A stretch of 64,000 bases of DNA from NCBI RefSeq assembly GCF_023734775.1, contig NZ_AP025732.1, positions 2,052,501 through 2,116,500 of the forward strand, in the 5' to 3' direction. Position 1 is the stretch's first letter. Each line of letters starts with the position of its first letter. Under the pieces are notes generated by a model. The model was given only the letters and a program-made list of their open reading frames with translations. It was not told the DNA's origin and searched no databases. The translations under genes and the position numbers were made by a program. Shown here piece after piece: positions 16,307 through 25,907 of this stretch. This stretch comes from Nostoc cf. commune SO-36. GTDB taxonomy: Bacteria; Cyanobacteriota; Cyanobacteriia; Cyanobacteriales; Nostocaceae.

Positions 16307-18777
16307 ATGAAAAACCAGATTGGATACGATTGCATAAAGCCTTGGCAATAGAAGCTGAACGTGGCTTTACAGACTTGATGGGCAGACAATACCGTTTCAG
16401 TGAGTTTCTGAGCCTAACTTTGGGCAAATTCCCAACAGGCTTACCCCAAACTGAACGCCGCCGTTGGCAAGGACTAGCGGTGCAATTTGCTAGTTATCCA
16501 CATTTAGCACTGGAAGAAAGACAACATTTAGTAGCAGAGACTCGTAGGTATCTTTCGCAATTACAGCAAGAGGAGCAGGGGAGCAGAGGAGCAGAGGAGC
16601 AAGGGAGAATTTATAAATCCAAAACTCAAAATCCCAAATCTCCAATTGTTACTGAGGTAAGTCGGAGACTTGCACCGAAAATTGACCAAAAACTCAGCGA
16701 TTTACCAGAGATAGGCTTTAAAAAAGCTGATAATTTGGCACGGCTTGGTTTACATACTGTCCGTGACTTGCTTTTCTACTATCCTCGTGACCACATTGAT
16801 TATGCGCGTCAGGTGAATATCCGCGAGTTACAGGCGGGTGAGACGGTGACAATAGTGGCTACAGTGAAGCGTTGCAACTGCTTTACTAGCCCTAAAAATC
16901 AGAAATTATCAATTTTAGAGCTGGTAGTAAAAGATAATAGCGGTCAAATTAAAATTGGTCGTTTTTACGCAGGTACGCGCTTTAGTAGTCGCGCTTGGCA
17001 AGAAAGTTTAAAACGTCGTTATGCAGTAGGTAGTATTCTGGCGGCCTGTGGATTGGTGAAAGAAAGTAAATACGGCTTGACACTAGATAATCCAGAACTA
17101 GAGGTTTTGGCAAGTCCAGGAGATACGATTGAGTCGCTGAATATTGGGCGAGTAGTGCCAATTTATGGACTGACTGAAGGCGTGGTGGCGAATACAGTGC
17201 GACAGGCGGTAATTACTGCTTTGCCTGCTGCGGCTAACCTGAAAGACCCTCTGCCAAGTGGTTTACGACAGAAGTATGGTTTGATGGAATTGAAAGATGC
17301 GATCGCTAATATCCATTTTCCCAGTGATAGCGCCGCTCTACAAGTTGCCCGTCGTCGCCTTGTTTTTGATGAATTTTTCTATCTACAACTTGGTTTACTG
17401 CAACGTCAACAGCAAGCAAGAGCGATTCAAACCAGCGCCATCCTTGTCCCACGCGGTCAACTTGTAGAGAAATTCCACGAAATATTACCTTTTCAACTTA
17501 CTGGCGCACAGCAACGAGTTCTCAACGACATCCTCAACGATTTACAAAAACCTGTGCCAATGAATCGTTTGGTGCAAGGCGATGTTGGTTCTGGTAAAAC
17601 GGTTGTCGCCGTGTTAGCTATCCTCGCAGCAATTCAATCTGGCTACCAAGCGGCACTGATGGCTCCCACAGAAGTTTTGGCAGAACAACATTATCGTAAG
17701 TTGGTTAGTTGGTTTAACCTCCTACATTTACCAGTGGAATTACTGACAGGTTCCACTAAAACTGCTAAACGAAGACAAATACATTCTCAGTTAGGGACTG
17801 GTGAATTGCCCCTGTTAGTGGGAACTCATGCCTTGATTCAAGACTCTGTAAACTTTCAGCAACTGGGATTAGTGGTGATAGATGAACAACATCGTTTTGG
17901 GGTAGAACAACGGGCGCGTTTGCAGCAAAAAGGCGAGCAACCCCATGTGTTAACTATGACAGCCACCCCGATTCCCAGAACCTTAGCACTGACGATACAC
18001 GGGGATTTGGATGTAAGTCAGATTGATGAGTTACCACCAGGACGGCAAAAGATTCAGACAACAGTATTGTCAGGACAGCAACGCAACCATGCTTACGACC
18101 TGATCCGCCGAGAAATTGCTCAAGGTAGACAAGTTTATGTGGTTTTACCCTTGGTAGAAGAATCAGAAAAGCTGGATCTGCGATCGGCAACAGAGGAGCA
18201 TCAAAAGCTACAAGAAAGTGTTTTTCCCGATTTTCAAGTAGGGCTACTACATGGTCGCATGAGTTCAGCCGATAAGGATGAAGCAATTACTAAATTCCGC
18301 GATAACCAAACGCAGATTTTGGTTTCTACTACAGTTGTTGAAGTGGGTGTAGACGTACCCAATGCGACAGTAATGCTCATTGAAAATGCAGAGCGATTTG
18401 GCTTATCACAACTACACCAACTGCGGGGGCGTGTTGGTCGTGGCGCAGCTCAGTCTTACTGTCTGTTGATGAGCAGTTCTAGGAATCCTGATGCTCAACA
18501 ACGGTTGAAGGTATTGGAACAATCTCAGGATGGTTTTTTCATCTCTGAAATGGATATGCGTTTTCGCGGCCCAGGGCAAGTACTGGGAACTCGCCAATCT
18601 GGAGTGCCAGATTTTACCTTAGCAAGTTTGGTTGAAGATGAGGAAGTTTTACTTTTAGCACGACAAGCAGCAGAGAAAATAATAGAGATGGATGCAACTT
18701 TAGAGCGTTGGTATTTGATGAAAGAAGAGTTGAAATATCGGTATGAGCGGTTGATGGGTGGGGCGATTTTGACATAA
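16300..18777 (+). CDS. recG: ATP-dependent DNA helicase RecG
   Basis: 825 residues, as in cyanobacterial RecG, longer than the E. coli enzyme because of an N-terminal extension. The wedge/OB domain covers about 190-290; Walker A GDVGSGKT is near 427, VIDEQHRFG (DExH type) near 527, TATPIPRT near 555, and the C-terminal QLRGRVGRG and FRGPGQVLGTRQSG motifs are present. RecG remodels stalled replication forks and Holliday junctions. Residues about 88-113 are a linker encoded by GGAGCAG and AAAATCCCAAATC repeats matching intergenic DNA. The start codon lies within a heptamer repeat with no clear ribosome-binding site. Confidence 0.96.
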   Translation: MINEKPDWIRLHKALAIEAERGFTDLMGRQYRFSEFLSLTLGKFPTGLPQTERRRWQGLAVQFASYPHLALEERQHLVAETRRYLSQLQQEEQGSRGAEEQGRIYKSKTQNPKSPIVTEVSRRLAPKIDQKLSDLPEIGFKKADNLARLGLHTVRDLLFYYPRDHIDYARQVNIRELQAGETVTIVATVKRCNCFTSPKNQKLSILELVVKDNSGQIKIGRFYAGTRFSSRAWQESLKRRYAVGSILAACGLVKESKYGLTLDNPELEVLASPGDTIESLNIGRVVPIYGLTEGVVANTVRQAVITALPAAANLKDPLPSGLRQKYGLMELKDAIANIHFPSDSAALQVARRRLVFDEFFYLQLGLLQRQQQARAIQTSAILVPRGQLVEKFHEILPFQLTGAQQRVLNDILNDLQKPVPMNRLVQGDVGSGKTVVAVLAILAAIQSGYQAALMAPTEVLAEQHYRKLVSWFNLLHLPVELLTGSTKTAKRRQIHSQLGTGELPLLVGTHALIQDSVNFQQLGLVVIDEQHRFGVEQRARLQQKGEQPHVLTMTATPIPRTLALTIHGDLDVSQIDELPPGRQKIQTTVLSGQQRNHAYDLIRREIAQGRQVYVVLPLVEESEKLDLRSATEEHQKLQESVFPDFQVGLLHGRMSSADKDEAITKFRDNQTQILVSTTVVEVGVDVPNATVMLIENAERFGLSQLHQLRGRVGRGAAQSYCLLMSSSRNPDAQQRLKVLEQSQDGFFISEMDMRFRGPGQVLGTRQSGVPDFTLASLVEDEEVLLLARQAAEKIIEMDATLERWYLMKEELKYRYERLMGGAILT

Positions 18778-18935
18778 TATATCAAATGCCGACGAACTCT
18801 GTGCTGTTCGCCTCTAGCCTATGGCTGATTAATTTTAAATTTTAGATATTAGGTTATATTAAAAAAATACAATATCAGGTTCCAGAGTATTTGCATACAT
18901 CCTATAGGAAGATGCCCTATACATATAATAATAGG

Positions 18936-19007
18936 TAAATTAATGCGGGATGTTGTTATGCACTGGATTTATATAAAGGTTTGGCTCACCGCCAAACCTT
19001 TTTTTAT
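18936..19007 (+). ncRNA. candidate small RNA of about 70 nt
   Basis: A TATAAT hexamer at 18924-18929 is followed about 45 nt later by a perfect intrinsic terminator. There is no convincing -35 box and no coding frame of typical character. It could instead be only the 3' end of the recG transcript. Confidence 0.4.
18975..19007 (+). terminator. strong rho-independent terminator
   Basis: Perfect 11-bp stem AAAGGTTTGGC/GCCAAACCTTT with the loop TCACC, followed by a T-run. It ends either the recG transcript or the proposed small RNA. Confidence 0.8.
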
Positions 19008-19212
19008 ATACAGCAGTTTGCAAGTAACATCAGGATCGGTTAAAAACTTGTAATATTTCTAGGTTGAGTTGAGGAACGAAACCCAACATTTTCCAGCCTT
19101 TGTTGGGTAACACTAAAGTTCAACCCAACCTACAATTATTCTTAACCCAAGCGTATTGGGATATAAGCATCTGTTAATAGTTAAGTTTTATAATATTTAT
19201 GTGAAAGTAAAG

Positions 19213-20916
19213 TTAAAAACTAAAAGTACTTCGCAGAATGCCGACGGTAACTGAGTCACTATCTGGTGTATTACCAGGTTGTAAAATATGAATTACTCCT
19301 GGTGTAATGCTGATATTATCTGTTAGCTGAAAACGATAAAATGCCTCAATTTGAGTGGTTGTTCCTGGTTGTCCACCTGCACGTCCTAAACCAGTATTAA
19401 CAAAATCAGGGACATTATTCCCTATTGGTAAGTCGCTACTGGTGATTTTAGGAGGTTGACCGACATAAATTCCCCCTAAATTTCCTCTAGCAAATAAGTC
19501 GGGGAAATTCAGAAACACCATATAATTTGTCGTCTCTACATGTCCCGATAGCCCAGGAATATAAGATTTAGTATAACCACCCCATGCACCTGCGCTAATG
19601 TAGGGAGAAATTTGCCAAGTTACAGTCGCACCTATGGCGTTGGTTTGTAGGGGTGCTGATTTCCCGGTAGTGGTATTAACCGCAGTTAAGCATTCATCAC
19701 CAACAAAGGTTAGTAAACAGCCATCGGAAGAGTAATTGTTAACGTAATACAAACTTAAATCTAGAGTATCGGTTGGTGTCAGCAGCAATTGGACACCTGT
19801 AGTAGTGGTTCCATCAAATAAACCGCTATTTTTACCAGGGTTTCCTGGTAGATAACTAGTATAAATTGCCTGTAAACTAGCGCGTTTAGCAAATTGCCAA
19901 TCAATAGCTATACCGCCGTGACCATATCCCATATTTAAAATTGGGTTTCTTTGGGCAAAATAAGACAATGGCCCAGTTGCAGCACTTTCTACCCGATTGG
20001 GGCCTCGGAAAGCAGCTGGCATACTTACGCCTTCTGTTCCCACCATTACTGCTAAGTTATCTGTCACCAACCAATGAAAATTGAGGTCACTTACAATCAA
20101 GCTATCTGTAGGAAATTCGTAGCCAAGTAAAACATCATTTCGGGAAACACTATTGGTAAATCTAGGTGTAGTTTTTCCTCTACCATCTATAAGACCTGTA
20201 AACAAGTAACTAGTAGGAGTGATTTGGCTAGTTAAATACAGTTGCGCCAGTGATAGGACATTAGTGTTTGTCCCTGCATCATCCGTATCTTTTTGTCCAT
20301 CTCTAGGGTTAACATCACCACGATTGTTAGTCCGTCCTTGAATGCCAACTATCAGTAGTCCACTGAGTTTGGTTGTGGTTGAGAATTGATTGGCTTCAAT
20401 TTCAGTCGTTTTGGCTTCTAAGCTATCGACACGACCCCGCAAAGTTGCTAATTCTGGGGCAAATTCTGACTGCAATTTTTGTAATATTGCTAAATCTTCG
20501 CGGGTGGCTAAATCGCTGGTGGCTGTAGCAATTAATTCGTTAACTCTATCTAAACAAGCATTCACACCCGCAGCAAATTCGTACCGAGTTAAGGCGCGAT
20601 TACCGCGATAGCTGCTATCTGGATAGCCAGCTATACAACCATAGCGTTCTACCAAAGACTGCAATGCTTGGAATGCCCAATCGTTGGGTTGTACGTCCTT
20701 GAGTTGAGAAACCGATGTAACTTGCGCCATCGGTTCTTCTAGGGAGAGAGATGAGGGAATAATATTATCGCCCTTAACTCCTAACTGCTGAGTAATTTCT
20801 GTATTTATGTACTCTTGTGCTAGTGCTTTTTGTGCAACTCCATTTACTCCCGCAATTAGTAACCATGCAAGCATCCAGGTTTGGCGATGACTGCGGCTAA
20901 TAAGTATACCTTTCAA
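19213..20916 (-). CDS. SLH-domain outer-membrane porin (OprB-like, cyanobacterial)
   Basis: A signal peptide (LAWLLIAGVNGVAQKALAQ) is followed by an SLH domain at about 65-130 (VQPNDWAFQALQSLVERYG and ALTRYEFAAGVNACLDR), a coiled coil at about 130-165 and a long beta-strand region ending in a terminal Phe, the hallmark of outer-membrane beta barrels. The SLH domain attaches the barrel to peptidoglycan-linked polymer. Such porins pass inorganic ions and small solutes. At 567 residues it is of normal family size. The ATG at 20916 lies in front of a clear signal peptide. Confidence 0.92.
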   Translation of the reverse strand: MKGILISRSHRQTWMLAWLLIAGVNGVAQKALAQEYINTEITQQLGVKGDNIIPSSLSLEEPMAQVTSVSQLKDVQPNDWAFQALQSLVERYGCIAGYPDSSYRGNRALTRYEFAAGVNACLDRVNELIATATSDLATREDLAILQKLQSEFAPELATLRGRVDSLEAKTTEIEANQFSTTTKLSGLLIVGIQGRTNNRGDVNPRDGQKDTDDAGTNTNVLSLAQLYLTSQITPTSYLFTGLIDGRGKTTPRFTNSVSRNDVLLGYEFPTDSLIVSDLNFHWLVTDNLAVMVGTEGVSMPAAFRGPNRVESAATGPLSYFAQRNPILNMGYGHGGIAIDWQFAKRASLQAIYTSYLPGNPGKNSGLFDGTTTTGVQLLLTPTDTLDLSLYYVNNYSSDGCLLTFVGDECLTAVNTTTGKSAPLQTNAIGATVTWQISPYISAGAWGGYTKSYIPGLSGHVETTNYMVFLNFPDLFARGNLGGIYVGQPPKITSSDLPIGNNVPDFVNTGLGRAGGQPGTTTQIEAFYRFQLTDNISITPGVIHILQPGNTPDSDSVTVGILRSTFSF

Positions 20917-21114
20917 CTTTTTACACTCTGCTCACATACTTAAGCGAAGAGTGTATCCGCGATTATCTATTATTTACATGGGCACATTTACGGATTTTGT
21001 TCCAAATTAGACTCAATGCTTCTGGGCAAGTTCTGAAAGGGCGAGTATAACAGGGTATTGGATATTGGGGCTGGACACTAGGTACTGGGTATTGAGGACT
21101 AGGAAAGAGTTTTC

Positions 21115-21183
21115 TCAATCCCTAATCCCTAATCCCAGTCTCTAATTCCTAATCCCTAATCCCTAATCCCTAATTCTTAATCT
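21115..21183. repeat. CCCTAAT heptamer tandem repeats
   Basis: Variants of TCCCTAA/CTAATCC repeat about nine times and end directly at the start codon of the next gene. A looser GGTATTGG-type repeat precedes them at 21052-21098. Confidence 0.85.
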
Positions 21184-23538
21184 ATGGCAAATCGCTCACG
21201 CAAGCCCACGCCAAAAGGCTCGAAACTAAATCAACCTCGTGCTGGTGGGATGAAACGTGTCGCTAAAAACCCCCAGAAAAAGCTAAAACGGGGGAGTTGG
21301 TTGTCATCAATGCTAGCGATTGCAATTCTCTTAAGTAGTGCTAGTCTAATTATGGCTTTTGCCTGGATTAGTGTTCTCTTCATCTTCAATCCAGATCAAG
21401 TAAGCTGGCTAAATAAAATTTTACCTGCATGGGCACAAATTCCCCTTGGTAATCACGAACGCCCCCAAACTCTCAAACAAATTCAATTAGATTTGAGTCG
21501 AAAAAACCAAATATTTGGGGAAACTCTGCCTATAAATCAAAATGCGAAAAACTCATTTTTATTGCCAGTTTTTCAACAGCGTGCTAATTGTCAATCTGAT
21601 TGTAAAGAACTTGTGGAACTCAGGGTTTACCAGCTATCAGAGGAGTTAGAGTTTAAATCTCAGTCAGAAAATTACTACTATCTAGCAACTCAATTACCTG
21701 TAACTGGGCCAGAAGAATCCTTTGTGATTTCTCCGTTGCTTGATGAGACATCAGAACCCGATGTCAGTATTTCCCTACCTTTAACTGAAGTGCAACGCTT
21801 TGAAGGTGGCACGCCATCACCAGGGGTTTGGTTTGATTTGCGGGGTAAACGCCAACAAGGAACTGGTACTATCACTTATGGTCAAGTTATATACTACAAT
21901 CTAGAACGCACGAATTTATTACAAATGTTGTATTGGACTAGTCCTAATGGACAATTACCCAAATGGCAGCAGGTAACTGGTGATGGTACAAAAGAGTTAG
22001 TTGTTGATCAAAGTATAGGTTTAGAAACGCACTTACAGGTTTACCAAGTCAAGCCTTTGAAGTTATTCTTTAAACCAATTCAACTGGAGGCGATTACCCT
22101 TAAATCATCAGTCCTCAAGGATTCTGCATATCAAAACGCCCTGTCAATTGCCCGTAGTGGACTGTGGACACCAGCCTTTGAATGGTTAAAGTTCATCAAA
22201 AAACAGCGCAAAGGAATTTGGACAGAGGCGGCGCAAGCCCAAATGGATTTGATTCGCTTCCATTCCCAACTTACTAAAACCCAAGCCGAGAAAACTTGGG
22301 CAAGTCCTAGTCAAGAAGTGCTGGCAGATTTGATTGATGGTCGTTGGGAGAAAGCATTACAGGTATTTGAAGCATCGCCACATAATGCCCAAGAAATTGC
22401 TACTCTACTCAAAGCTGATGAAAAACGGTTGTGGAATCGCACAGCAGAGGCGTTGCGGGTGAACCCTAATAGACGAGAGGTGCAAGCTTGGTTTGCCTTG
22501 ATTTTAAAAGTTCAGCAAGGAGAAGAACATGCTGATTCTTGGTTAAGGGCGCAACCAAAAATTACAAAAGATAATCTTGCCTATATTCAAGGTCTGTTAG
22601 CAAGACTCAATGGTGAAGGTACATCGCAAATATCCTCTACTCACCTTAGTCAGATTGTTGGTACAGTACAACCAATCACTCAAGTTAACAATGCCGAGTG
22701 GCTGCAACCAAATTCTTCAGCAGATTTACAACTCACAGATAATCAAGTTTGGTATCAGGTGGAGGTGAGTGCATTTCATGACGGGAAACGCTGGCTAAAT
22801 TCCCCCTTTGAGAATTTCAACCTACCTAAAATTGATACCGCCAAATTTTTCTGGAAAACTTTGGGAATCACTTCTGACCCAGAAATTCAGATTGTGGTTT
22901 GGTTGCCAAATGGAGAACAACAAATTACTATAGCTGCTATCAAAGCGGTGCAACTACGGGGTAAAGTTTTACGCCTTTTAGCTGCTGGCCCAAAAATTCC
23001 AGAGAATCAAAACAATGTCCTTCAACCCAAGCCTTTAGCCTTGACAAATGCAGCACTGGAATGGGTGCAACCATCTCCCATTACTCTCCAACAACTGCAT
23101 CAACAAAATCCCCAAAGGGTGAAGGTAATACTATCGAGTGTGTGGCAATCTTTGCAGAAATCTCGTGAAGTTCCGGGTGGGGCTATTCCTAGCTTTGAGC
23201 AGATGCAGGAAAAGTTAGGTGATTGGCCGGTTCAAGTGGTTGATTTAACAAATAACGCTCAACCAGAAATAATACTGACTATCTCACCAGCAGCAATAGT
23301 ATCTTTGAATCAGTCTACACATGAAAATCTGGGGGAAAACCCAGAGAAACGCCGTGACCGGACTATAATTTTTTCTGATAGCAATAAAGTCATTTACACC
23401 GATTTTACAGGAAATTACTCACAAAGACTATCTGCGATCGCCAAGCTTTCAGACGTGCAATCTTTAGCTTTATTAGTAGAAAACGCTCATAACTACAGTT
23501 TGAAGCGCTGGTCAACGAAAAATCAACGCTTTGAATAG
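21184..23538 (+). CDS. large membrane-anchored protein of unknown function
   Basis: 784 residues with a very basic N-terminal tail (SRKPTPKGSKLNQPR), one transmembrane helix at about 40-65 and a long region that should lie outside the cytoplasm if the basic tail obeys the positive-inside rule. A cysteine pair (RANCQSDCKEL) lies near residue 137. The middle (about 310-480) is helix-rich and TPR-like in spacing; no catalytic motif is seen. It appears to be a cyanobacterial conserved protein. The ATG directly abuts heptamer repeats, so no ribosome-binding site is present; an internal ATG at 21250 exists but would cut the basic tail. Confidence 0.75.
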   Translation: MANRSRKPTPKGSKLNQPRAGGMKRVAKNPQKKLKRGSWLSSMLAIAILLSSASLIMAFAWISVLFIFNPDQVSWLNKILPAWAQIPLGNHERPQTLKQIQLDLSRKNQIFGETLPINQNAKNSFLLPVFQQRANCQSDCKELVELRVYQLSEELEFKSQSENYYYLATQLPVTGPEESFVISPLLDETSEPDVSISLPLTEVQRFEGGTPSPGVWFDLRGKRQQGTGTITYGQVIYYNLERTNLLQMLYWTSPNGQLPKWQQVTGDGTKELVVDQSIGLETHLQVYQVKPLKLFFKPIQLEAITLKSSVLKDSAYQNALSIARSGLWTPAFEWLKFIKKQRKGIWTEAAQAQMDLIRFHSQLTKTQAEKTWASPSQEVLADLIDGRWEKALQVFEASPHNAQEIATLLKADEKRLWNRTAEALRVNPNRREVQAWFALILKVQQGEEHADSWLRAQPKITKDNLAYIQGLLARLNGEGTSQISSTHLSQIVGTVQPITQVNNAEWLQPNSSADLQLTDNQVWYQVEVSAFHDGKRWLNSPFENFNLPKIDTAKFFWKTLGITSDPEIQIVVWLPNGEQQITIAAIKAVQLRGKVLRLLAAGPKIPENQNNVLQPKPLALTNAALEWVQPSPITLQQLHQQNPQRVKVILSSVWQSLQKSREVPGGAIPSFEQMQEKLGDWPVQVVDLTNNAQPEIILTISPAAIVSLNQSTHENLGENPEKRRDRTIIFSDSNKVIYTDFTGNYSQRLSAIAKLSDVQSLALLVENAHNYSLKRWSTKNQRFE

Positions 23539-23760
23539 CACGTCCCTGACTCAAATTTAGAATACAGAGGGCAAAAGCGTAGGCGTAGCCCGTCGTAGAC
23601 ATCGCTATCTAAGTAGGTAGGCACAAATAAATCTAACTATATTACAAAAGGTAAATTGCTTAAAAGCCTTGCGATTGCTTCACTCCGGGTTGCTCCGTAC
23701 CCTACGGGTTCCGCCCTTGGCGGTACGCAATGACATAGTGATAAATTTCTCCGCCCACCT
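23539..23760. repeat. nested Nostoc-type repeats
   Basis: 23571-23611 holds GCGTAGGCGTAGCCCGTCGTAGACATCGC, a mosaic of short palindromic words. At 23672-23742 a GATTGCTTCACTC ... CGCAATGACAT palindromic half-element (compare 40125-40189) is interrupted by CGTACCCTACGGGTTCCGCCCTTGGCGG, the element also seen near 16215. Quoted words are given in pieces; the block as a whole is non-coding on the plus strand. Confidence 0.65.
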
Positions 23761-23967
23761 ACTTATCAAGATTGATTTATTTTTTTGGTTAGTTTCTGCT
23801 ATACGTTGGTTCTTGAGGTTTTCCAACTGCTGCAACAAGGAGTCTACCTCTGCTTGTAAATGCATCAATTTAGCTTGCTGATCGTCTTGATAATAAGACT
23901 TAGTTAACTTGCTCACCCAGGCGGCCTGGGACTCGCGATCGGAAACACTAGATAAATAAGTAGGCAT
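23680..23967 (-). CDS. small coiled-coil protein ending in repeat DNA
   Basis: The first 70 of 95 residues look genuine: MPTYLSSVSDRESQAAWVSK, then a leucine-rich coiled coil (LMHLQAEVDSLLQQLENLKN). The last 25 residues (AKGGTRRVRSNPE end) are translated from the nested intergenic repeat, so the original C-terminus was probably replaced when the repeat inserted. Weak ribosome-binding site. Function unknown. Confidence 0.5.
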   Translation of the reverse strand: MPTYLSSVSDRESQAAWVSKLTKSYYQDDQQAKLMHLQAEVDSLLQQLENLKNQRIAETNQKNKSILISRWAEKFITMSLRTAKGGTRRVRSNPE

Positions 23968-24725
23968 CGCTAATTAAATCCACAACTTAACTCACACCAT
24001 TAGAAATATTATAATAATGCTATTTTAAGCTTTATTAAATTATTGTATATTTTCAATCAACTACTCTAATGGATTTTAGTCTCAATCATAAAAGACGATC
24101 ATCATAATAGCTGTGTTCCAAAAAACATTCTCCCAAGTCTGTAAAGCTTGCTTCCACTGTACGGTACTTAGGAACAGTTAATTTATAACCTGTCAATTAT
24201 GGTTGTACAAATTATTATCGCCGTTTTTGGGGAATTTACGTAAGAAATTATATGTAGACTTTATCAAGAATTAGTCTAAATTATGAAAACACGTAGGGCG
24301 AAGCACTTGCGATTAGAGCAGTTTCTCGTAGATAAGGGAAGTAGAAGGCTACCAAAAAAGAGGCGACTATTGCGTATTTTCCTTTAGCAATAAAAGCCAA
24401 TAGCGTGGGAAAATACACAAATAGTTCCCAAATTTATCAATAAGTACCTAAAATTACAGCCAAATACTTTTCAAGTAACTCTAGGTAATTTGTTAAACCG
24501 AAGGTCGCCGTGGCGGTTTATGATAAAGTAACGTTCTAAATAAAAATAGAAGTGAAACGCCTGCACCAGAAAAAATAATATTCTTAATAAGATTCTTTTG
24601 GATTAGGGAACTCTGAACTGGTAACTGGCAACGAAAAATTCACTTTCTTCCTCTTCCCCATTCTGCGCGTCCCGATCCCAAACTTTCTAAATATCCAATC
24701 CTTACATTAAGAAATTTTAAATACT
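23968..24725. other. 758-bp intergenic region upstream of thrC
   Basis: No gene seen. It contains a long imperfect inverted repeat at 24366-24425: ACTATTGCGTATTTTCC faces GGAAAATACACAAATAGT across a 25-nt centre. The remainder is AT-rich and could hold the thrC promoter, but no clear -35/-10 pair stands out. Confidence 0.45.
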
Positions 24726-25814
24726 GTGACTTTGAGCCTGTCTGTTGCTAAATCTTATCGCCAACCCTGGCCCGGACTGATAGAAGCCTATCGGGAATAC
24801 TTGCCTGTCACCGAAGAAACACCGATTGTCACTTTGTTGGAGGGCAACACGCCTCTAATACCAGTGCCAGCGATCGCAGAACGTATTGGCAGACAAGTAC
24901 GGGTTTTTGTAAAATACGATGGTCTTAATCCCACCGGCAGCTTCAAAGACCGGGGGATGACTATGGCAATTTCCAAGGCAAAGGAAGCAGGGGCTAAAGC
25001 AGTAATTTGTGCCAGCACGGGCAATACCTCAGCCGCCGCCGCCGCTTATGCAAGGCGTGGGGGCATGAATGCCTTTGTACTTATTCCCGACGGTTATGTA
25101 GCGCTGGGCAAATTAGCTCAAGCGTTGCTATATGGGGCAGAAGTATTGGCATTAAAGGTAATTTTGACCAAGCCCTAGAAATTGTCCGCGAGATGGCCGA
25201 AAGCTATCCGATCACTTTGGTGAATTCGGTCAATCCCTACCGCCTCGAAGGGCAGAAAACAGCAGCTTTGAAATTGTCGATGCGCTGGGTGATGCGCCAG
25301 ACTGGTTGTGTATTCCCGTAGGCAATGCCGGGAATATCACAGCATATTGGATGGGTTTTTGTCAATATCACCAAGCAGAAAGTGCGATCGCTTACCCCGG
25401 ATGATGGGATTCCAAGCCGCAGGTGCAGCCCCCTTAGTACATGGTCAGCCAGTAGCCAATCCCGAAACCCTAGCGACAGCAATTCGCATTGGCAACCCCG
25501 CTAGTTGGGATTTAGCGATCGCAGCACAAACCGCCAGTCAGGGAAATTTCCACGCCGTTACTGATGCCGAAATTCTCGACGCTTATCGACTTTTAGCATC
25601 ATCAGAAGGTATCTTCTGCGAACCTGCTAGCGCTGCTTCTGTAGCCGGGTTATTGCAGGTGAAAGATCAAATTCCCACAGGGGCAACAGTAGTTTGCGTC
25701 CTCACAGGCAATGGTCTAAAAGATCCAGATACAGCAATCAAACACAATTACAGTCAATTTAAACAGGGTATTGCAGCAGAATTGGGCGCAGTAGCTGACG
25801 CAATGGGATTTTAG
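24726..25814 (+). pseudogene. thrC: threonine synthase with three one-base deletions
   Basis: Continuous homology to cyanobacterial threonine synthase is spread over three frames. The N-terminal frame has [13 protein letters not shown] and the PLP-lysine motif [10 protein letters not shown] near residue 75, then [18 protein letters not shown]. One-base deletions near 25158, 25270 and 25380 move the reading through NSVNPYRLEGQKTAA, the SKxxx-like [14 protein letters not shown] and finally [14 protein letters not shown] to the normal end. Restoring the three bases gives about 362 residues, the usual length. Start is a GTG. The enzyme would make threonine from O-phosphohomoserine. No nonsense substitutions are seen, which favours sequencing error or very recent decay. 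Confidence 0.85.
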
Positions 25815-25855
25815 GGCATTGGGCATTGGGCATTGGGCATTGGGCATTGGGCATT
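25814..25855. repeat. GGGCATT heptamer tandem repeat
   Basis: Six consecutive GGGCATT units directly follow the thrC stop; a CCCCTGCC-type pyrimidine repeat follows at 25865-25925. Confidence 0.9.
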
Positions 25856-25907
25856 AGTTATTATCCTGCTTCCCCTGCCTCCACTGCCCCTGCCCCCTGC
25901 CCACTCC

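Larger units (their letters stand above)
18778..19212. other. intergenic region between recG and porin gene
   Basis: Contains the candidate small RNA and terminator described separately, and near 19050-19135 a TTGGGTTGAACTTTAGTGTTACCC-like repeat with CCCAACATT/TGTTGGGT inverted pieces. No further gene is supported. Confidence 0.4.

Noticed and set aside
18958..19047. Short ORF starting MHWIYIKVWLTAKPFF
   Set aside because: The strong terminator hairpin lies within it.
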